NCBI GenBank assembly: GCA_026545765.1
Contig: JAIFAC010000461.1
Span: 32,026 to 96,025, forward strand
Reading direction: 5' to 3'
Length of the DNA: 64,000 nt
Source: Plantago major
Taxonomy: Eukaryota; Streptophyta; Magnoliopsida; Lamiales; Plantaginaceae
Every line of letters begins with the position of its first letter. Positions within the stretch are counted from its first letter, which is position 1. Positions 1-12,153 of the stretch are shown in pieces. Made by a program: the position numbers and the translations under genes. The notes under the pieces were generated by a model. It saw nothing but the letters and a program-made list of their open reading frames with translations, was not told the DNA's origin and made no database searches.

Positions 1-2155
1 GGCTTAATGATTCGTTCTTCGTAAACCTCGGTTTCTCGGTTTTCCGCATTTCGCTTTATCTTCCTCTTTCTCATTGAGCTCGTTAGAAACATTCACTTAA
101 TTGGTTAAGTAAATTATCGATAACTGAAAAAATGACAACTCAAGAACATTTTATCACCGAGGATGTGCATTTCTTAAGAGGTGAGGTTGATGAGACCTCT
201 TCGCTTCGAGGCAAGCTTTCCACCTTCCTCTTGTCCTTGTTTCTAACTCAGAATAAAGAATTTCTATAAATAATAAGATGTTCAAGCATAAATTTGCACA
301 AGATAAGAGTTAAACCATTCAACTACCCGATCCGTCAGTCGGGATTGCTCTCAAACTTGTGACATTTCTATACATCGTCTTCTTGTTCCAAGATTTTTCT
401 TTGTTTGATGTTTCTGTACTTCACACCTTTCCCGAGTATGCAACTCATTGCCCCGTTGATCATTCCGGTAGATGTCTCGCTTGATCCTCTTATCGAGTCG
501 GGGAACCCGCTTTTGCGTGATTTTCTTCAAAGATACCGCATTGTCGGTAATTCAAATGGAGTTCATTTACCATTTCATCAACCACTTGTGGCTGTTGTGG
601 TTGTGGTTGTTGTGGTTGTCCGGAAGCGTAAGATTGGTCAGAGAATGTTCTTCCGCATTTTTAGATGTGGCATTTTCATCAAGATTCCGCCAAAGACTAA
701 ATTACCACTCATCAAGGCTTCTTGAAGTTGTGCATAAGAAACGCTCCTCAAGATGTGTTTGCACCAACAACCTTTTCTATAGGTGCTTGTTCAAGAACCG
801 TGGTGTAGGTTCTTTTTCGTACCTTTTCACCGCCATACTTTCAAGAATCTTAACCTCTTTGCTCTTTCTAGACTCGAGAGATGACTAGTTCATCATCTTC
901 ATCGTAGCTCTCATCAAAGATTAGGAACTAATTGGTCCATAACTCCCGTAGTTTCAGCAGATAGGCTTGTGTTTTTCACCACTTTGGCAAGATTTATGAA
1001 TTCATCGCCAAGGCTTCGTAATAGTCTTCACATTTCAAAGCACTTTCTCTTCACGAGTCTACTTGTTCAAGAGTTGATGATTCTTTGCAAGATTGATGAG
1101 TTGATCCGCTTTATCACCATCGGCAAGGCCCGTAGATATCTCGAGAATCGACAACCTCTTGGTGTGTCTTCCGATTTGCAGCACTTTTCTTGAAGTTCGC
1201 TTCTTGGTCGCAACCTTTCTTCAGATACCTTTTCGATTTTCACTTAGAACCTTTCTCGAGACCCAAGAACTTTTTCATCAAGTTTGTATACTCATATTTG
1301 TAGAGTAGGTTATTGTTGGATATTTCAAATTGCCTCCGAGCTTGATGCCAAGCTTCTCCAAAGAAGTAGCATATCTTCGCACTATAGCCCATCGTGGCCT
1401 TTCGCTCACTAGTCCTTTGACAATCTTAGTTCAAGCCTCAATCTTCTTCACAAACTTCATGAAGGCGCATTTTCCCAGCTAAAAGGGTTTTCCAATTTTG
1501 TCTTGTTGATTCAGAAGAACATCATGATCCATCGTTTCGCTTATCCGTCAGCACCTCCTTGTAGACCATCAAAGCATCTCGTGAAGAATGCAAGCCAATA
1601 CATCCCAAAGGAACCATCGATGTCCGGTTCGGATGTCAAGAAGCTTGAACTCAAAGGTGTATCTGATTTTCAAGATCACACACGCCATCGCATAATTTGT
1701 TAACACCTTCAAGGAGATCATCATCTGGTGTTTATTTCAAAATCCTTTCCAAGATTTTGAAACTCAAACAACTTACGTAGTTGTTAAGTCCGTATGATTT
1801 CCTTTCCTCGATCGAGGTTTTGATGCACTATTTCAAAGGCCTTCGTAAACACGTAAAATTATCCTCGAGTTGTTGTAGAATTCCAACACATCGAGTGATG
1901 AAATTCCACTCTGCAGCGTATAGAAAACCCTTGATTTGTGCCTTTTCAAGCATGTCAAGAATCGCCTTTCACGGCTCGGTTCTCTATCAAAGCGTGGAGG
2001 TATTCCTCAACCATGGCACCACCCCAAATCATTCAGATTTGAAGTCCAATGGTCGATTAAAATCTCCTACCACCGGTTGTTCATAATAACCAACTCGTGC
2101 TTTTCAAAGCAGTGGAGGATTGAGATTTCAAAGTAGAAGAATTCTTTGGGGCCAT
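1..2155 (-). pseudogene. Accessory (env-position) gene of copia copy C, N-terminal part
   Basis: Minus-strand homologue of the accessory gene that starts at 47487 in element A. The ATG is at 2155-2153, just after a CTATAAAGAG-like sequence that also precedes the ATG in A. The stretch around 1500-1700 aligns with A 47950-48110 but is broken by many small indels. An intron-like segment (248-326 on the minus strand) matches intron 1 of A in position and length. The gene runs off the left window edge. Function is unknown; in SIRE-type elements the gene in this place is usually called envelope-like. The frame is unreadable as given, perhaps partly because of sequence error. Confidence 0.65.
248..326 (-). 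other. Intron-like segment 1 of accessory gene, copy C
   Basis: On the minus strand the segment begins GTAGTTGAATGG and ends just before TTAGAAAC. In A the matching segment begins GTATTTGAATGG (49343) and ends before the homologous GAATTAGAAAC. Length is 79 bp here and 82 bp in A. The base before the donor reads CGG where A has CAG, which fits the general CAG damage. Confidence 0.55.
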
Positions 2156-2337
2156 CTCTTTATAGTGTAGAGAATTTGGATTGGTGTTTGAAAGAGATTT
2201 GATTCAAGAATTTTGCGTAAAAACTTAATCTTGATTTGCAGAGATTGTAGAAGGTTTGCAGAGAATCAAGAGAAGGTTTTGCTATTTTTTGTAAGTCTAA
2301 TGTCGGATTAGTAAAGTGATCTCTTTGCCAAAATCCC

Positions 2338-2347
2338 ATATATATAG
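2338..2347 (-). promoter_or_regulatory. TATA box upstream of accessory gene, copy C
   Basis: TATATATATA within GTTGCTATATATATGGG (minus strand), about 185 bp before the accessory ATG at 2155. The same block occurs at matching places in A (47306-47315) and B (22847-22856). Confidence 0.55.
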
Positions 2348-2879
2348 CAACGTAATTTAACAAACATATACACACAAATTGGTTTTGTATGTATGTATCT
2401 GTGAATTGCAAAGGAGGCGGTAAAAGTTTGTTCGGCATTAAATGCATAGTGGGCCAATTTCAACACCACTATTTACAGAGAATTAATTTCGTCTGCTAAG
2501 ATCAAATGCATATTTCATCAAGGGTCAATATCGCTTTTTCAAAGAATGATCACAATCAAGAATTGCGATTGTGCCCAATTAATGAATTTTGGCGATTTGC
2601 TATCCTAATCACAATTCTGGTGACTAAGAACATTGTTTGTATCTCGAAGTCTATCTCATACTCAATATTTGTCCAAGTTTTACACAAAGATAGAAATAAT
2701 ACAAATTTCAAGAGAGTAGTCGATCGCAGATAGTTGTACTATTCTCTTGTGTTCCTCACCGATTGAACTAGATATCCGAAGTTCCGCCTCAAAGATCTTA
2801 AGTCTTTTTTGCTTTTAGCCTTTTTCACTTCGGATACCTGCTTTCTTTTTCTTCTCTCGATGCCTGCTCCAGCTTTCTC

Positions 2880-4050
2880 AACTTTTCATCATTGGTAGTT
2901 TCATTAGTCCAAGACTATGTCTTCGTGCTAAGAATCTACTTTCTTGTAGTGGCTTAGTGAAGATATCTGCAAGTTGGTCTTCAAACAATCTTGAGTATCT
3001 CTATATTTCCTTTTCAACATGGTCTCGATGAAGTGATGTCTAACATCAATATGCTTTGTTCGCATGAAATTTAGGATTCGTAATCGCATAATAGCACTTG
3101 TGTTGTCAGTAAAATGGGAGTTTTCTTCTCATCGAGTCCATAGTCTTTAAGTTGTTGTATCTACGTAATTTGTGTTGTACAACAACCAAAGCAATATATT
3201 CAACCTCCGTGGTAGAAGTTGCAATTGAAGTTTTCTTGCTAAACCACTAGATAAGTCTAGTACCCGTAAACCCATGTGTTCCTAAGGTGCTTTTCCTATC
3301 TAGCGTTGATCCAAAGATAATCGCCCCGAGTACCCAAATTAAACTCAATCCGCTTTAGGATACCACAATCCTACATCTATCGTATCTTCACATACCTTAA
3401 TATTTTCATAGCAATGTTGTAGTGTGCATCGGATCCGTCAAATCTAGCACACACTCCAACGGCGATTGAATATCGTGTCATGCAAGAGGTAAAGTAGTGA
3501 ACCCATCAATTTCCTATACTTATGTTCTTCCACACTCTTATCTCGATTCAAGATAGGTCATTTTGGTTCCAATGTTCATAGGTATCTTAGCATTCTTTCG
3601 TATGCTTAAGATTGAATTTTGTGAGCATATCTTTGCATACTTTGTTCGACTAATGAATATTCCATCATCATTGAGTTGCTTCACTTGCAATCCTAGAAAA
3701 TAATTCATTTCTCCCATCATGCTCATCTCAAACTTGCTTTTCATGAGATTTGCAATGTCATTACAGTTGCTTGTCCTTAGATCCAAATATGATGTCATCA
3801 ACATATACTTGAACTAAGAGTAGTTTCCGTCATGATTTAAGGTAAATAAAGTTTTATCAACTTCATCTTTCTTGAAACCACTTTCCGTAGGTATTTGGCC
3901 AAAGTGTCATACCATGCTCGTGGAGCCTGCTTCACCATACAGCTTCAGAGTTTATAGACCATTCGCTTCGAGGAAACTTCAAAGCCAGGTGGTTGCTCAA
4001 CATAAACTTCTTCTGCAAGTTCACCGTTCAAGAATGCACTTTTGACATCC
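2880..4050 (-). pseudogene. pol fragment (RT end and RNase H), copia copy C
   Basis: The minus strand at 3538-3804 reads a Ty1/copia segment with the family motif MNYFLGLQVKQLNDDGIF, just downstream of the RT active site. Further left is the RNase H part, ending near 2880-2897 where A has its pol stop (46691). RT upstream of about 4050 is absent. Several frameshifts separate the blocks. This is a relic, not a working polyprotein. Confidence 0.8.
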
Positions 4051-4098
4051 ATCTGATAGTTCCTATTACCAATGACCAAAATTTTGTTATATACAACC

Positions 4099-4113
4099 GG
4101 GACGGAGGGAGTA
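4099..4113. repeat. Stowaway-type terminal motif (solo MITE end)
   Basis: GGGACGGAGGGAGTA is the inward copy of the Stowaway/Mariner-type end CTCCCTCCGTCCC followed by TA. No matching second end was found nearby. It sits at the junction between the truncated copia copy and the Harbinger remnant. Confidence 0.4.
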
Positions 4114-4643
4114 TGTTACAATTGTTGTCTTATTATGCGCTTATGATTTTGACAGGAAAATACTACTTGGTGGACTCTGGATATCCTAATACCATTGGTT
4201 ATCTCTCTCCAATTAAGGACCTCGATGTAAAATATCATATTCCAGACTTTAAGAAGAAAAGAGTTCTTAAAGGGATGTCTGAGTATTTTAACTATCGGCA
4301 TTCTTCATTACGAACTACTATTGAAAGAGCCTTCGGCGGCTTGAAAAGGAGATGGAAGGTCCTTTATACACCTCAAATGGAAGACACATATCAAATATAC
4401 GTGATTGTTGCTACCTTCACTCTTCATAATTTTATGCGCATGTGTAAACTTGAAATACCAGTTTTGCAACATGATGTCAATGTCCAAGGTGGAGTGGATA
4501 ATGATTTATTGAATCCGGCAAGGAAAGAAGCAACGAATAGGGTGCGCAAGGAGATAACATTGAGAATTTGACGCTCTATTCCAGGCAATATAGAGCCCGA
4601 GGAAGATAATATAGAGTCCGAGGAAGATTATATGGAGGAATAA
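4113..4643 (+). pseudogene. PIF/Harbinger transposase (HARBI1-like nuclease), C-terminal remnant
   Basis: From about 4150 the frame reads the conserved DDE_Tnp_4/HARBI1-like block: GKYYLVDSGYPN (with a catalytic Asp), then EYFNYRHSSLRTTIERAFGGL with the last catalytic Glu, then RRWKVL and a VATFTLHNFMRM helix. Only the C-terminal part of a family protein of roughly 350-450 residues is left; the first catalytic Asp region and the MYB-like partner gene are not present. A TGA at 4569-4571 interrupts the frame. The same frame then continues to an acidic EEDNIESEED tail and a TAA at 4641-4643. The ORF's apparent start at 3993 lies in unrelated copia sequence and is not the real start. Confidence 0.85.
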
Positions 4644-5104
4644 ATGTCATTTTTCAATATTTGTGATAATGTTCTTTTTATAAATTTTGGTCCGACTTTG
4701 GTTTGGTTTAACTTGTTTTGGAGTTTTTGAGGGTCATTTGAAAGACTTGTAGAGTTTGGTTTGACTTTGGTTTGGCTTAACTTGTAAATTCAACGTTAGC
4801 TTCTGAGTTTAATTCTATTGTTCTGATATCTTCCAACAAAAGAACATGTAGATTTTTTATTAGAGATGTACGTACAGAGTATGTGAACCATTGGTACTCT
4901 CGTGTTCATGTAGTTTCTTATCTTAACTCAAATTTTACGGTAGAAAAGAAGGGTAATTCAAATTGTAACTATACTCTTTATTTCATTGATCTACTAAAAG
5001 TCGATTAAAAAAGAAAGAAAGAAAAAATTTGAAAATAACTCAATTGGATAAATTTTCTTATTTTCCTCGCATAATAGATCAAAAGTAAATAAATGATAAA
5101 ATAC

Positions 5105-5141
<37 letters not shown>

Positions 5142-5950
5142 TTAATAAACTAAACTGATAACGAGCTGAATGGAACTAAATCGAATCGAATTGGAATCAA
5201 TCGAATGAAGCTTTCAAATATAATATACCGCATTCTCCTTAATTGTAGTTCATAAATAGTATACTGAACCGCTTTTAGATGGATGGAGTATGTAGGTAAC
5301 ACTGAAAGAAAGACAATCCATTGTTTTGATATGATTCCAAAATTCCATCATGACCGGATATACAGTGTATAAACCGATTACACATATAAATTAGACTATC
5401 CTAATTATTCATTGACCATCAACCTAGACATACTAAACTGAATCGATTACAGAGAGAGGTTGGTAATTGATTTGGACACAAACTTCATCAAACATCACTG
5501 CACAAACACACGCACACATTGCTTAACCTATAACATGCCGACAATAATCGATCAACCAAATAATTATGTAAACAAATTACATCGTGACATGCTTAAATAT
5601 GTACCCTATACAAACTTGCACACAACAAATTATAAAATCAACAACCATTCTATAAACGTGAATGAAAATCTTCGGCGAACTTGCAAAGATCACATATCAT
5701 AGCATAGATGACAAACTAAATAATCGTGAATGAAACCTTAGTGAAACTTGCCTTTAGAACACCAAGCAATGTCGAGAAACCATGAACGATCCTCTTATTC
5801 TACGAAATAACCCTATGATGCTCTTGAGAAGACTGAATGTGAAAGCCTTAGAATGGAAAAGCAATCTGAATGTTTTGTGGTAGAGGAGCGTTGGGAGGAT
5901 CTATTTAATCTCAAATTGGTAACTGAAGATGGGTATTTAATGTTGACTTA
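4644..5950. other. Non-coding AT-rich spacer with simple repeats
   Basis: No supportable gene. It holds two imperfect copies of a GACTTTGGTTTGG-type sequence (about 4694 and 4757), a TAA microsatellite, and A/T-rich DNA. The small plus-strand reading frame at 5460-5702 has no recognisable motif and biased AT-rich composition. Confidence 0.6.
5105..5141. repeat. (TAA)n microsatellite
   Basis: An uninterrupted run of about twelve TAA units. Confidence 0.95.
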
Positions 5951-5964
5951 ATTATGCCAATTAA
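5951..5964. repeat. Target-site duplication of the LINE, left copy
   Basis: ATTATGCCAATTAA, repeated exactly at 11246-11259 directly after the poly(A) tail. Confidence 0.95.
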
Positions 5965-6169
5965 AATTCTGCCTCTTCCGCCTGATGCCCGCTGGCTGGA
6001 AAACGCCCACGGATTTCCACCGCCTCCCTCCTTTCCGCCAAGAGTAAATACACGATGGATATCCTCAACCTAGGACCCAAAACGCCAAATACGTAACTCG
6101 CAGATTCCTCGACGGCTCAATTCGATCAAACCGACACGGCCTTCTTTGGTGATGAGAACCCGATGACCG

Positions 6170-7461
6170 TAATACCTATGCGATAAACTTTACGGCGGTT
6201 TCAAAACCGGATGTACCGTGGACAAAACCCGAACTCGGAGGAAAGGAAACTAATGAAAGTTTTGATCCCACCGAGGTTCCTTTAAACGAGTGATTTTGAA
6301 CAAGGAATTCCAATCGAGCATTGAAGAATCCTAGAAAGATGCAAATATAATTAAAATTGTAAACCTTGGTTCTACCAAGCTCTTGTTGCAAAATTGGACC
6401 GCCTATGGGGTTTGAAACGAGATGTCAAATTCGACCTTGGATATAATTGCTATTGCCTTAAAGGTGTGAAGTCGAATATACGGGACAAAATTCTCACTGT
6501 ATGACCTTGGCAAATAGCAGGAGTTTTCTTCGATCCGCAAGTGGAAACCGCTTCAGGTCGACAACGACAAGGTTAACACCACAATTACCGCAAGAATTTT
6601 AATCACGGTGGAATTGTTTCGTGAATCAATCATTGAAACCTTGGCGAATTGTGTCGATATCCGCTGAAGATAGATGGAACACGCTTAACGATCAAGAGGA
6701 AAATTTGCAAGGTTCTATGTGCAAATCCAACTTGACGCACTACTGAAACCGGAATTTGTGTGGGCAATGCTACCAAGTAGTGTATGAGAATCTTCCTCTT
6801 GTTTGCTACACCGGTAGTGCCGCACCAAACAAGCAAATGTGGAAACTAAGATAAAACCCATCCCCAACCACCGGAGTGCACGGAGGATGAAGATCGACTA
6901 ATAAGAATGCCCCTGCTGAATGGTTAGTCGAGAAGGCCAAAAAGAAGGAATTCAAAGGAGTGGATGACGGTTTCTAGAAGAAGAAATCGCCCCGCCGCTT
7001 CAACACAATGGACAGAGAGGACTCGACTCATAACCAAGGTGCAGGAATGGAACGAGGGATTGACACCGGAAAAATAAGGGTAAGGGTACCGCACCGACCT
7101 CCAAGTTCGTGAACCACCCACCACCAATATTGCTTCCGAGAAGCGAGTTCTACCTAAGTCGCTGCCGACAAAGGTTCCAAAAAAGGCTTACCAGATTCTA
7201 AAGAGGTCTGAATCATTGTTTAGACCCACAAACTTAACAGGGAACTACTCATTCCAAGCAGGACAGACGAGTGCAGGAAACAACACTGCAACAACGAACT
7301 CCTTTGATGCACTTGATGATTCGGAATTAATCGACGTTGATCCGATCTCGATAGATGAACCTTTCGACCAAATTGCCCGAAGTCGCCCGTTGTTTGATCC
7401 AGACACGATGATCCCCGAATTGGTAGCTAACTGCAGTGATGGTCCTGCATTTTATGAGTGA
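6170..7461 (+). pseudogene. LINE ORF1 (nucleic-acid-binding protein), degraded
   Basis: In shifting frames one can read a DUF4283-like stretch (about 6390-6470, LDRLWGL followed by an FDLGYN-like run) and a ...VQIQLDALLKPEF... then YENLPLVCY segment (about 6710-6810) that in plant L1 ORF1 leads into the CCHC zinc knuckle. The C-terminal part is open from 7216 to 7461 and is acidic and low-complexity. ORF1 proteins coat the LINE RNA. Here no continuous frame exists, and many breaks fall where a CAG or CTG would be expected. ORF2 begins about 130 bp downstream. Confidence 0.6.
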
Positions 7462-7589
7462 CATTCGAAGAGTAGATAAAGGAAGTGATCCGTCTCGTCC
7501 TTCTGATATTGCTAGTATAGCTGATTGTGATATGGAGGGGAGTGAGGATTGTTTATCCTCTCCTTCTAACTGATTTCTACTGTTTCCCA

Positions 7590-10500
7590 ATGCGAGTCCT
7601 TTCATGGAACTGTCAAGGGGCTGGTAGCCCGGAATTTAAGAGAAACTTTCATGATATGGTAAGGGAGCTTCATCCGCAGGTAGCCTTTATTTTGGAGACA
7701 CGAGTTTATCCTGGACACGCAGATACAATTTTGCCCACTTTAGGTTTTTTCTCGACCGATCGTAGCACCTACGAATGGGATGATGGGAGGCATATGGCTT
7801 CCGGGATGCTAATGAAACATATGTCGAAGTCCTTCATGTGAGTGATCAAGCGATTCATGTGATGATTAAGCGACACAATCAGCCGAATTGGTGCCTCTTA
7901 GGTATTTACGCATAGCCTAGACAGGAAGATAAGGCTCATCTTTTTAATAGTCTGGAGGAGTATGCCAAGGCAGTCACTGTTCCGTGGATGGTAACGGGAG
8001 ATTTCAATGAGATAAGATTCACCCATGAGAAACGAGGGGGTAATGTCACCTCGATTCGAAGATGCCAAGCCTTCAATAATTGGATAGAGAGATGCCAGCT
8101 TCAGGACCTAGGTTATCATGGTCCGAAATTTACTTGGGAAAATAACCGTGATGGACTTGCCAAAATTCAGGAAAGGATCGACCGTTCATTGGCGAACGAT
8201 GCATGGTGTGAGCTATTTCCACAGAATGTCGTTATTCATATCCCCAAAACACATTCAGACCACCATCCTCTCCTCCCTTGCTGCTTCGGTTTCAAAGATG
8301 AGAAGAAAACCCGGACTTTCCGGTTTGAGAAGGCCTGGTTTGTGAACAACGAGTGCAAACAGATTATTGAAGATATTTGGCCGAATGATGATCATGTTGT
8401 CAACGCAATCCAGCGTGTTCCCGAACTCCTTGTCCCGTGGAATAAAGAAAGGTTTGGTAACATATTTTATGTAACGAAGTTATGGAAGACTTGAAGGTAT
8501 CCAGAAAACGCTGTCCCATTACCACAGCTCCTTCTTGGCTAACATGGAAAAAACTCTGATTCGGGAATATAACGATGTACTCAAACAGGAGGAGCTACTA
8601 TGGTTCCAGAAATCAAGAGTCAAACGGATAATGGAGGGTGATTCGAATACTAAGTTCTTCCATCAATCAACACTGGCAAGACGCAAAGTGAACAAAATTA
8701 TACTCCTTCAGATTGGCGATGAGTGGGTTCAGGATCAGAACACTCTTAAGCAACACGGGAGGGACCATTTCGAGCAGATTTTTGCGCCAAACAGGACTAA
8801 TGTTCGAACTGGAGTGAACAGCATGGGGATCTCGAATTTTCAAGCAAGACTTACACCTGCTGAGAACAGGGAGTTAGCCTCTCTTCCGACGGCTCAAGAA
8901 ATTAAAGGGGCGGTTTGGGCGACCCACCCCACCAAGGCGCCCGGGCCGGACGGTCTCCAAGGTTTTTTCTATCATCATTGCTGGAGTACGGTAGGAGATT
9001 CAGTGGTTAAATTCATCCAACAGGCCTTCGAACTTGGGGGATTCGATGTGACAATTTGTGAAGCCTTCGTCTGCTTGATTCCGAAGATACAATGTCCCAG
9101 CTCCATTTCTGAATTCAGGCCGATTTCCCTATGCAACGTGCTCTACAAGTTCGTCACAAAATGCATAACGATTCGATTAAAACATCTCATGCCTGAGTTG
9201 ATATCCCTATGCCAGTCGAGTTTCACTAGTGGTCGGAGTACCCAGGATAACATCATAGTTATGGAAAAAATTCTACATTCCCTAAAGGCTAAGAAGAAGA
9301 ACAAAGTGGGATGTATGGTGATGAAGTTGGATCTTGAGAAGGCCTATGATCGAGTAAGTCGATTTTTAAGAGGAAACGCTGGAGGCATTCAATTTTCCTA
9401 GGAACCTTACTGCCTCATCATGTTTTGTGTTCACACACTTCTTCTCGCATCTTATGGAATGGTGAGCCTCTCGAACCTATCACACATACTTGCGGTCTTC
9501 GCCAGGGAGACCCACTATCTCTGTATCTGTTGTACTTTGCATAGAGAGATTATCTTATCTGGTCAATGAGAAGGTGATGCAAGGACGGTGGGATCCAATC
9601 AAGTCGTGTCGCAATGGGCCTTCTTTCTCGCATATCCTGTTTGCCGATGATCTCATTCTAATGAGTAAAGTTATCGCTGTAAACGCCAGAGTAATAAAAC
9701 GCAGGATCGACACTTTTTCGCTAACTCGGTTTGAATCAATCTGCTAAGTCAAAGGTTTATTTTTCCAAGAGGGTGGGGCGGAACTGCTGCTCAATCACGG
9801 ACATTTTGGGATTAATGCAAACGCCTCACTGGGAAGTATCTCGCATCTACATGCGCCATGGTCGGGTAGGGTGAGGCAGTGCCTTATTGATAAAGTCACG
9901 GCTAGGTATGCAGGGTGGAAGAAGAAATTTTTATCTACTGTCGGTCGTGCAACTCTCATCCAATCTGTCACCTCCTCGGTCCCTCTTTATGATATGCATG
10001 CTTCCTGGATTCCGGAGCATATTTATAGAGATCGATAAGCTTAACCGGGATTTCCTATGGTCCAATGATGTGAATCAGCGGAAAACTCATCTTGTAGGTT
10101 GGAAGAAAGTAGTACAACCGAAAGCAGCTGGTGGTTTGGGTTTACGGGAGGCGCGAACAAACAATGAGGCGATGCTTACTAAGGTTGTTTGGAAAACGGC
10201 GCGAAAGGAAAATACAATCTGGATGGATCTCGTTCAACATAAATATTTGAGAGGCAAGAATATCCTGCACTATGCATCGAAACCCGGAGACAGCCCATTG
10301 TGGAAAGGGGTCGTTACATGTGCTGACAAACTGAATTCGTGTTTTAGGTGGCACGTTGGTGATGGCGCATCTATAACATTTCTTCTGGATATTTGGTATA
10401 AAGATCGACGTCTCTTTGAGGATCTTGGGATCGTAGATAAACGTGACTACTTAGATTCGCTTTAACCAAGTTTTATAAGCGGACGGATATTCGATTTCTG

Positions 10501-11116
10501 CTTTATGACCGTCATACCACAATGGCTCAAGGACGATTACACCGAATACTATGTCGCACCAAAGTGATCGGCTAACTGGAATGAGACAACGTCCGGGAGT
10601 TTTCTATCAACTGAATGAGACAACGTCGGGAAAAGTGGAAAGCTTGCATCGTCTACTCTTCCTGATAAATCAACTTGGAGGGGATTTGAGTATTAGGATG
10701 AATCCAATTAGTGGCTACCAGAAGAGTCTCCATTGGACCAAACCGAAACCGACATGGATGAAGTTGAATGTTGACGGAAGTTGCAAACTTCAAGAGAACT
10801 CGGGGGCTTTTGGGGGAGTACTTCGTGATGAGAATGGCAATTGGCAATGGGGATTCTCAACGCCTTTGCGCAATCCAACAAAGTTGAATGAGTCTGAAAG
10901 TTAAATAGCATACTGCGGGGGCTCGAATTGGCTTGGGAGAGGAGGATCCACAAGCTGCAAGTAGAGACTGACTCGGAATTTGTGTACAACTGGTTATCGG
11001 AATCGGATAGCCCGCCTCAAGAGCTTGAACAAGCTGTAGCACGGTGCAAGGAACTACTCCACATGCCTTGGGAAATAGACCTCCAGAAGATTGATCGTCG
11101 AGCAAACTCTTCATGA
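7590..11116 (+). pseudogene. LINE ORF2: endonuclease, reverse transcriptase, RNase H (frameshifted)
   Basis: The ATG at 7590 starts the apurinic-endonuclease-like domain with MRVLSWNCQGAG and a catalytic-type ET at about 7695. After a frameshift near 7800 and a TAG near 7911 the domain resumes with GDFNEI (about 7994) and ends with SDHHPLL (about 8260). RT follows in a clean 288-codon frame (8535-9401): KAPGPDGLQGFF, FRPISLCNVLYK, SFTSGRSTQDN and KLDLEKAYDRV. A frameshift near 9360 separates this from the FADDLIL active site at 9640-9660. A plant-type RNase H segment (WMKLNVDGSC, about 10758) closes the ORF. Endonuclease nicks the target and RT copies the RNA there. As given the protein is broken in at least five places. 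Confidence 0.88.
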
Positions 11117-11245
11117 TCATTTAGCTAACCTTGGCTACAACTACGGGGTGAAAAACTTTGGTTTGATCTCTTATTTCAGACACCCATTTTGGGTCTTGAC
11201 CTTGGCTTTTAAGTCTTAATATATATTGTCTTGTCAAAAAAAAAA

Positions 11246-11259
11246 ATTATGCCAATTAA
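11246..11259. repeat. Target-site duplication of the LINE, right copy
   Basis: Exact copy of 5951-5964 immediately after the LINE poly(A) tail. Confidence 0.95.
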
Positions 11260-12153
11260 CTGATTTGAAAGCCACATATTTGGAGATGTTTTAGAAAATG
11301 GGGCTTGTGAAGAAGTGTAAAATATTGGGCTAATGATCTAAACTCAGCAAATTATACCTACCAATTACGGTTTTATACGAAATACGAATTTTTAGACCGT
11401 TACATGTAGTGTTTCCTTATATTGAAGGAAATCATGAATATTTTACGACACGTCAATATCTAAAATAAGGATATAACATGGACAAAGATGCATGTTGTGG
11501 CTCTGCCTAAAGAACAGATGATCAGGATAAGTGAGTCAAAATGGAAGAATATACATAATATTACCCAGGATCAGTTTCAATTTACATTATGGGCACTGGT
11601 TAGTTAGTTCACCCTCCAAGGAGTAGAGTTTAGAGGGTGTCTGAGAAGATGTTGAACAAAACTGCAAAAGTATTTCAATTCCCGTGCCAGTGTATATCAA
11701 ACTATATCCAGGTTACTCCCAACGGACTGGACCCTAGGAGCTCGTCCATTAAATTTATGCTTTTTTAACTGCAACAACTAAAATATACGCTATTGGAGGC
11801 CAAGCTCCATTAAATTTACAAGCTTTTTATAACTGCAACAACTTAAATATACTCTATTGGAGGCCAAGACCAAGGCCTGGAGCTCGTCCATTAAATTTGC
11901 TTAGAAACTTTCTTCACTCGCCAGAAAGTAATCGTGATTCGTGACCTTGGAGCGGATAAACTCATCTTAGCCACAATAGCAGACTCCAGATTTATGACTT
12001 GGCTGCTGGTCTATAGTATGCATGAGGGTGCTGAATTACCACTATAACTGAACTGCTAAGCTTCCTTTACTGGGCTTAAGTCGGCTGTATAAACATGTGT
12101 ATATGCTATGTGAGACACTGTTTAAAGTTTAAACTCAAGATAAAGTTTGCTAC
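11260..12153. other. Spacer and probable 3' flank of the host gene
   Basis: No coding sequence was recognised. It lies downstream of the minus-strand host gene stop at 12154 and probably includes its 3' UTR. It contains the tandem repeat listed separately. Confidence 0.5.
11746..11901. repeat. Imperfect tandem duplication, unit about 65 bp
   Basis: A block starting CCATTAAATTTA, running through ACTGCAACAACT and ending TATTGGAGGCCAAG occurs twice in a row. A third partial copy (GCTCGTCCATTAAATTTGC) follows near 11881. The unit also contains GGAGCTCGTCC at both outer edges. Confidence 0.85.

Larger units (their letters stand above)
1..4050 (-). mobile_element. Copia element C, partial SIRE/Maximus-like Ty1/copia copy
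   Basis: Reading the minus strand from 4050 to 1 gives, in order, the end of reverse transcriptase, RNase H, a spacer with a TATA box, and the first 2.1 kb of the accessory gene, colinear with 45480-49640 of element A. The left end is cut by the window edge, so its 3' LTR is not visible. At about 4050 the copia homology stops inside the RT stretch holding [11 protein letters not shown] residues and gives way to MITE/Harbinger sequence, so gag, integrase and the 5' LTR are missing. The copy is heavily frameshifted, with many CAG/CTG sites altered. Confidence 0.85.
5965..11245 (+). mobile_element. Full-length plant L1-type LINE
   Basis: A 5.3-kb non-LTR retrotransposon bounded by a perfect 14-bp direct repeat (5951-5964 and 11246-11259) with an A-run at its 3' end (about 11236-11245). 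Order: 5' leader, ORF1 with a DUF4283-like part and zinc knuckle, then ORF2 with apurinic endonuclease, reverse transcriptase, and an RNase H domain near the 3' end, as in plant L1 elements. The exact TSD shows the insertion is complete and fairly young, yet both ORFs are broken by frameshifts. The first 1.5 kb is much more damaged than ORF2. Confidence 0.93.

Noticed and set aside
405..888. Plus-strand reading frames with Val-rich GTGGTTGTGG runs
   Set aside because: They are antisense to the accessory gene of copia copy C.
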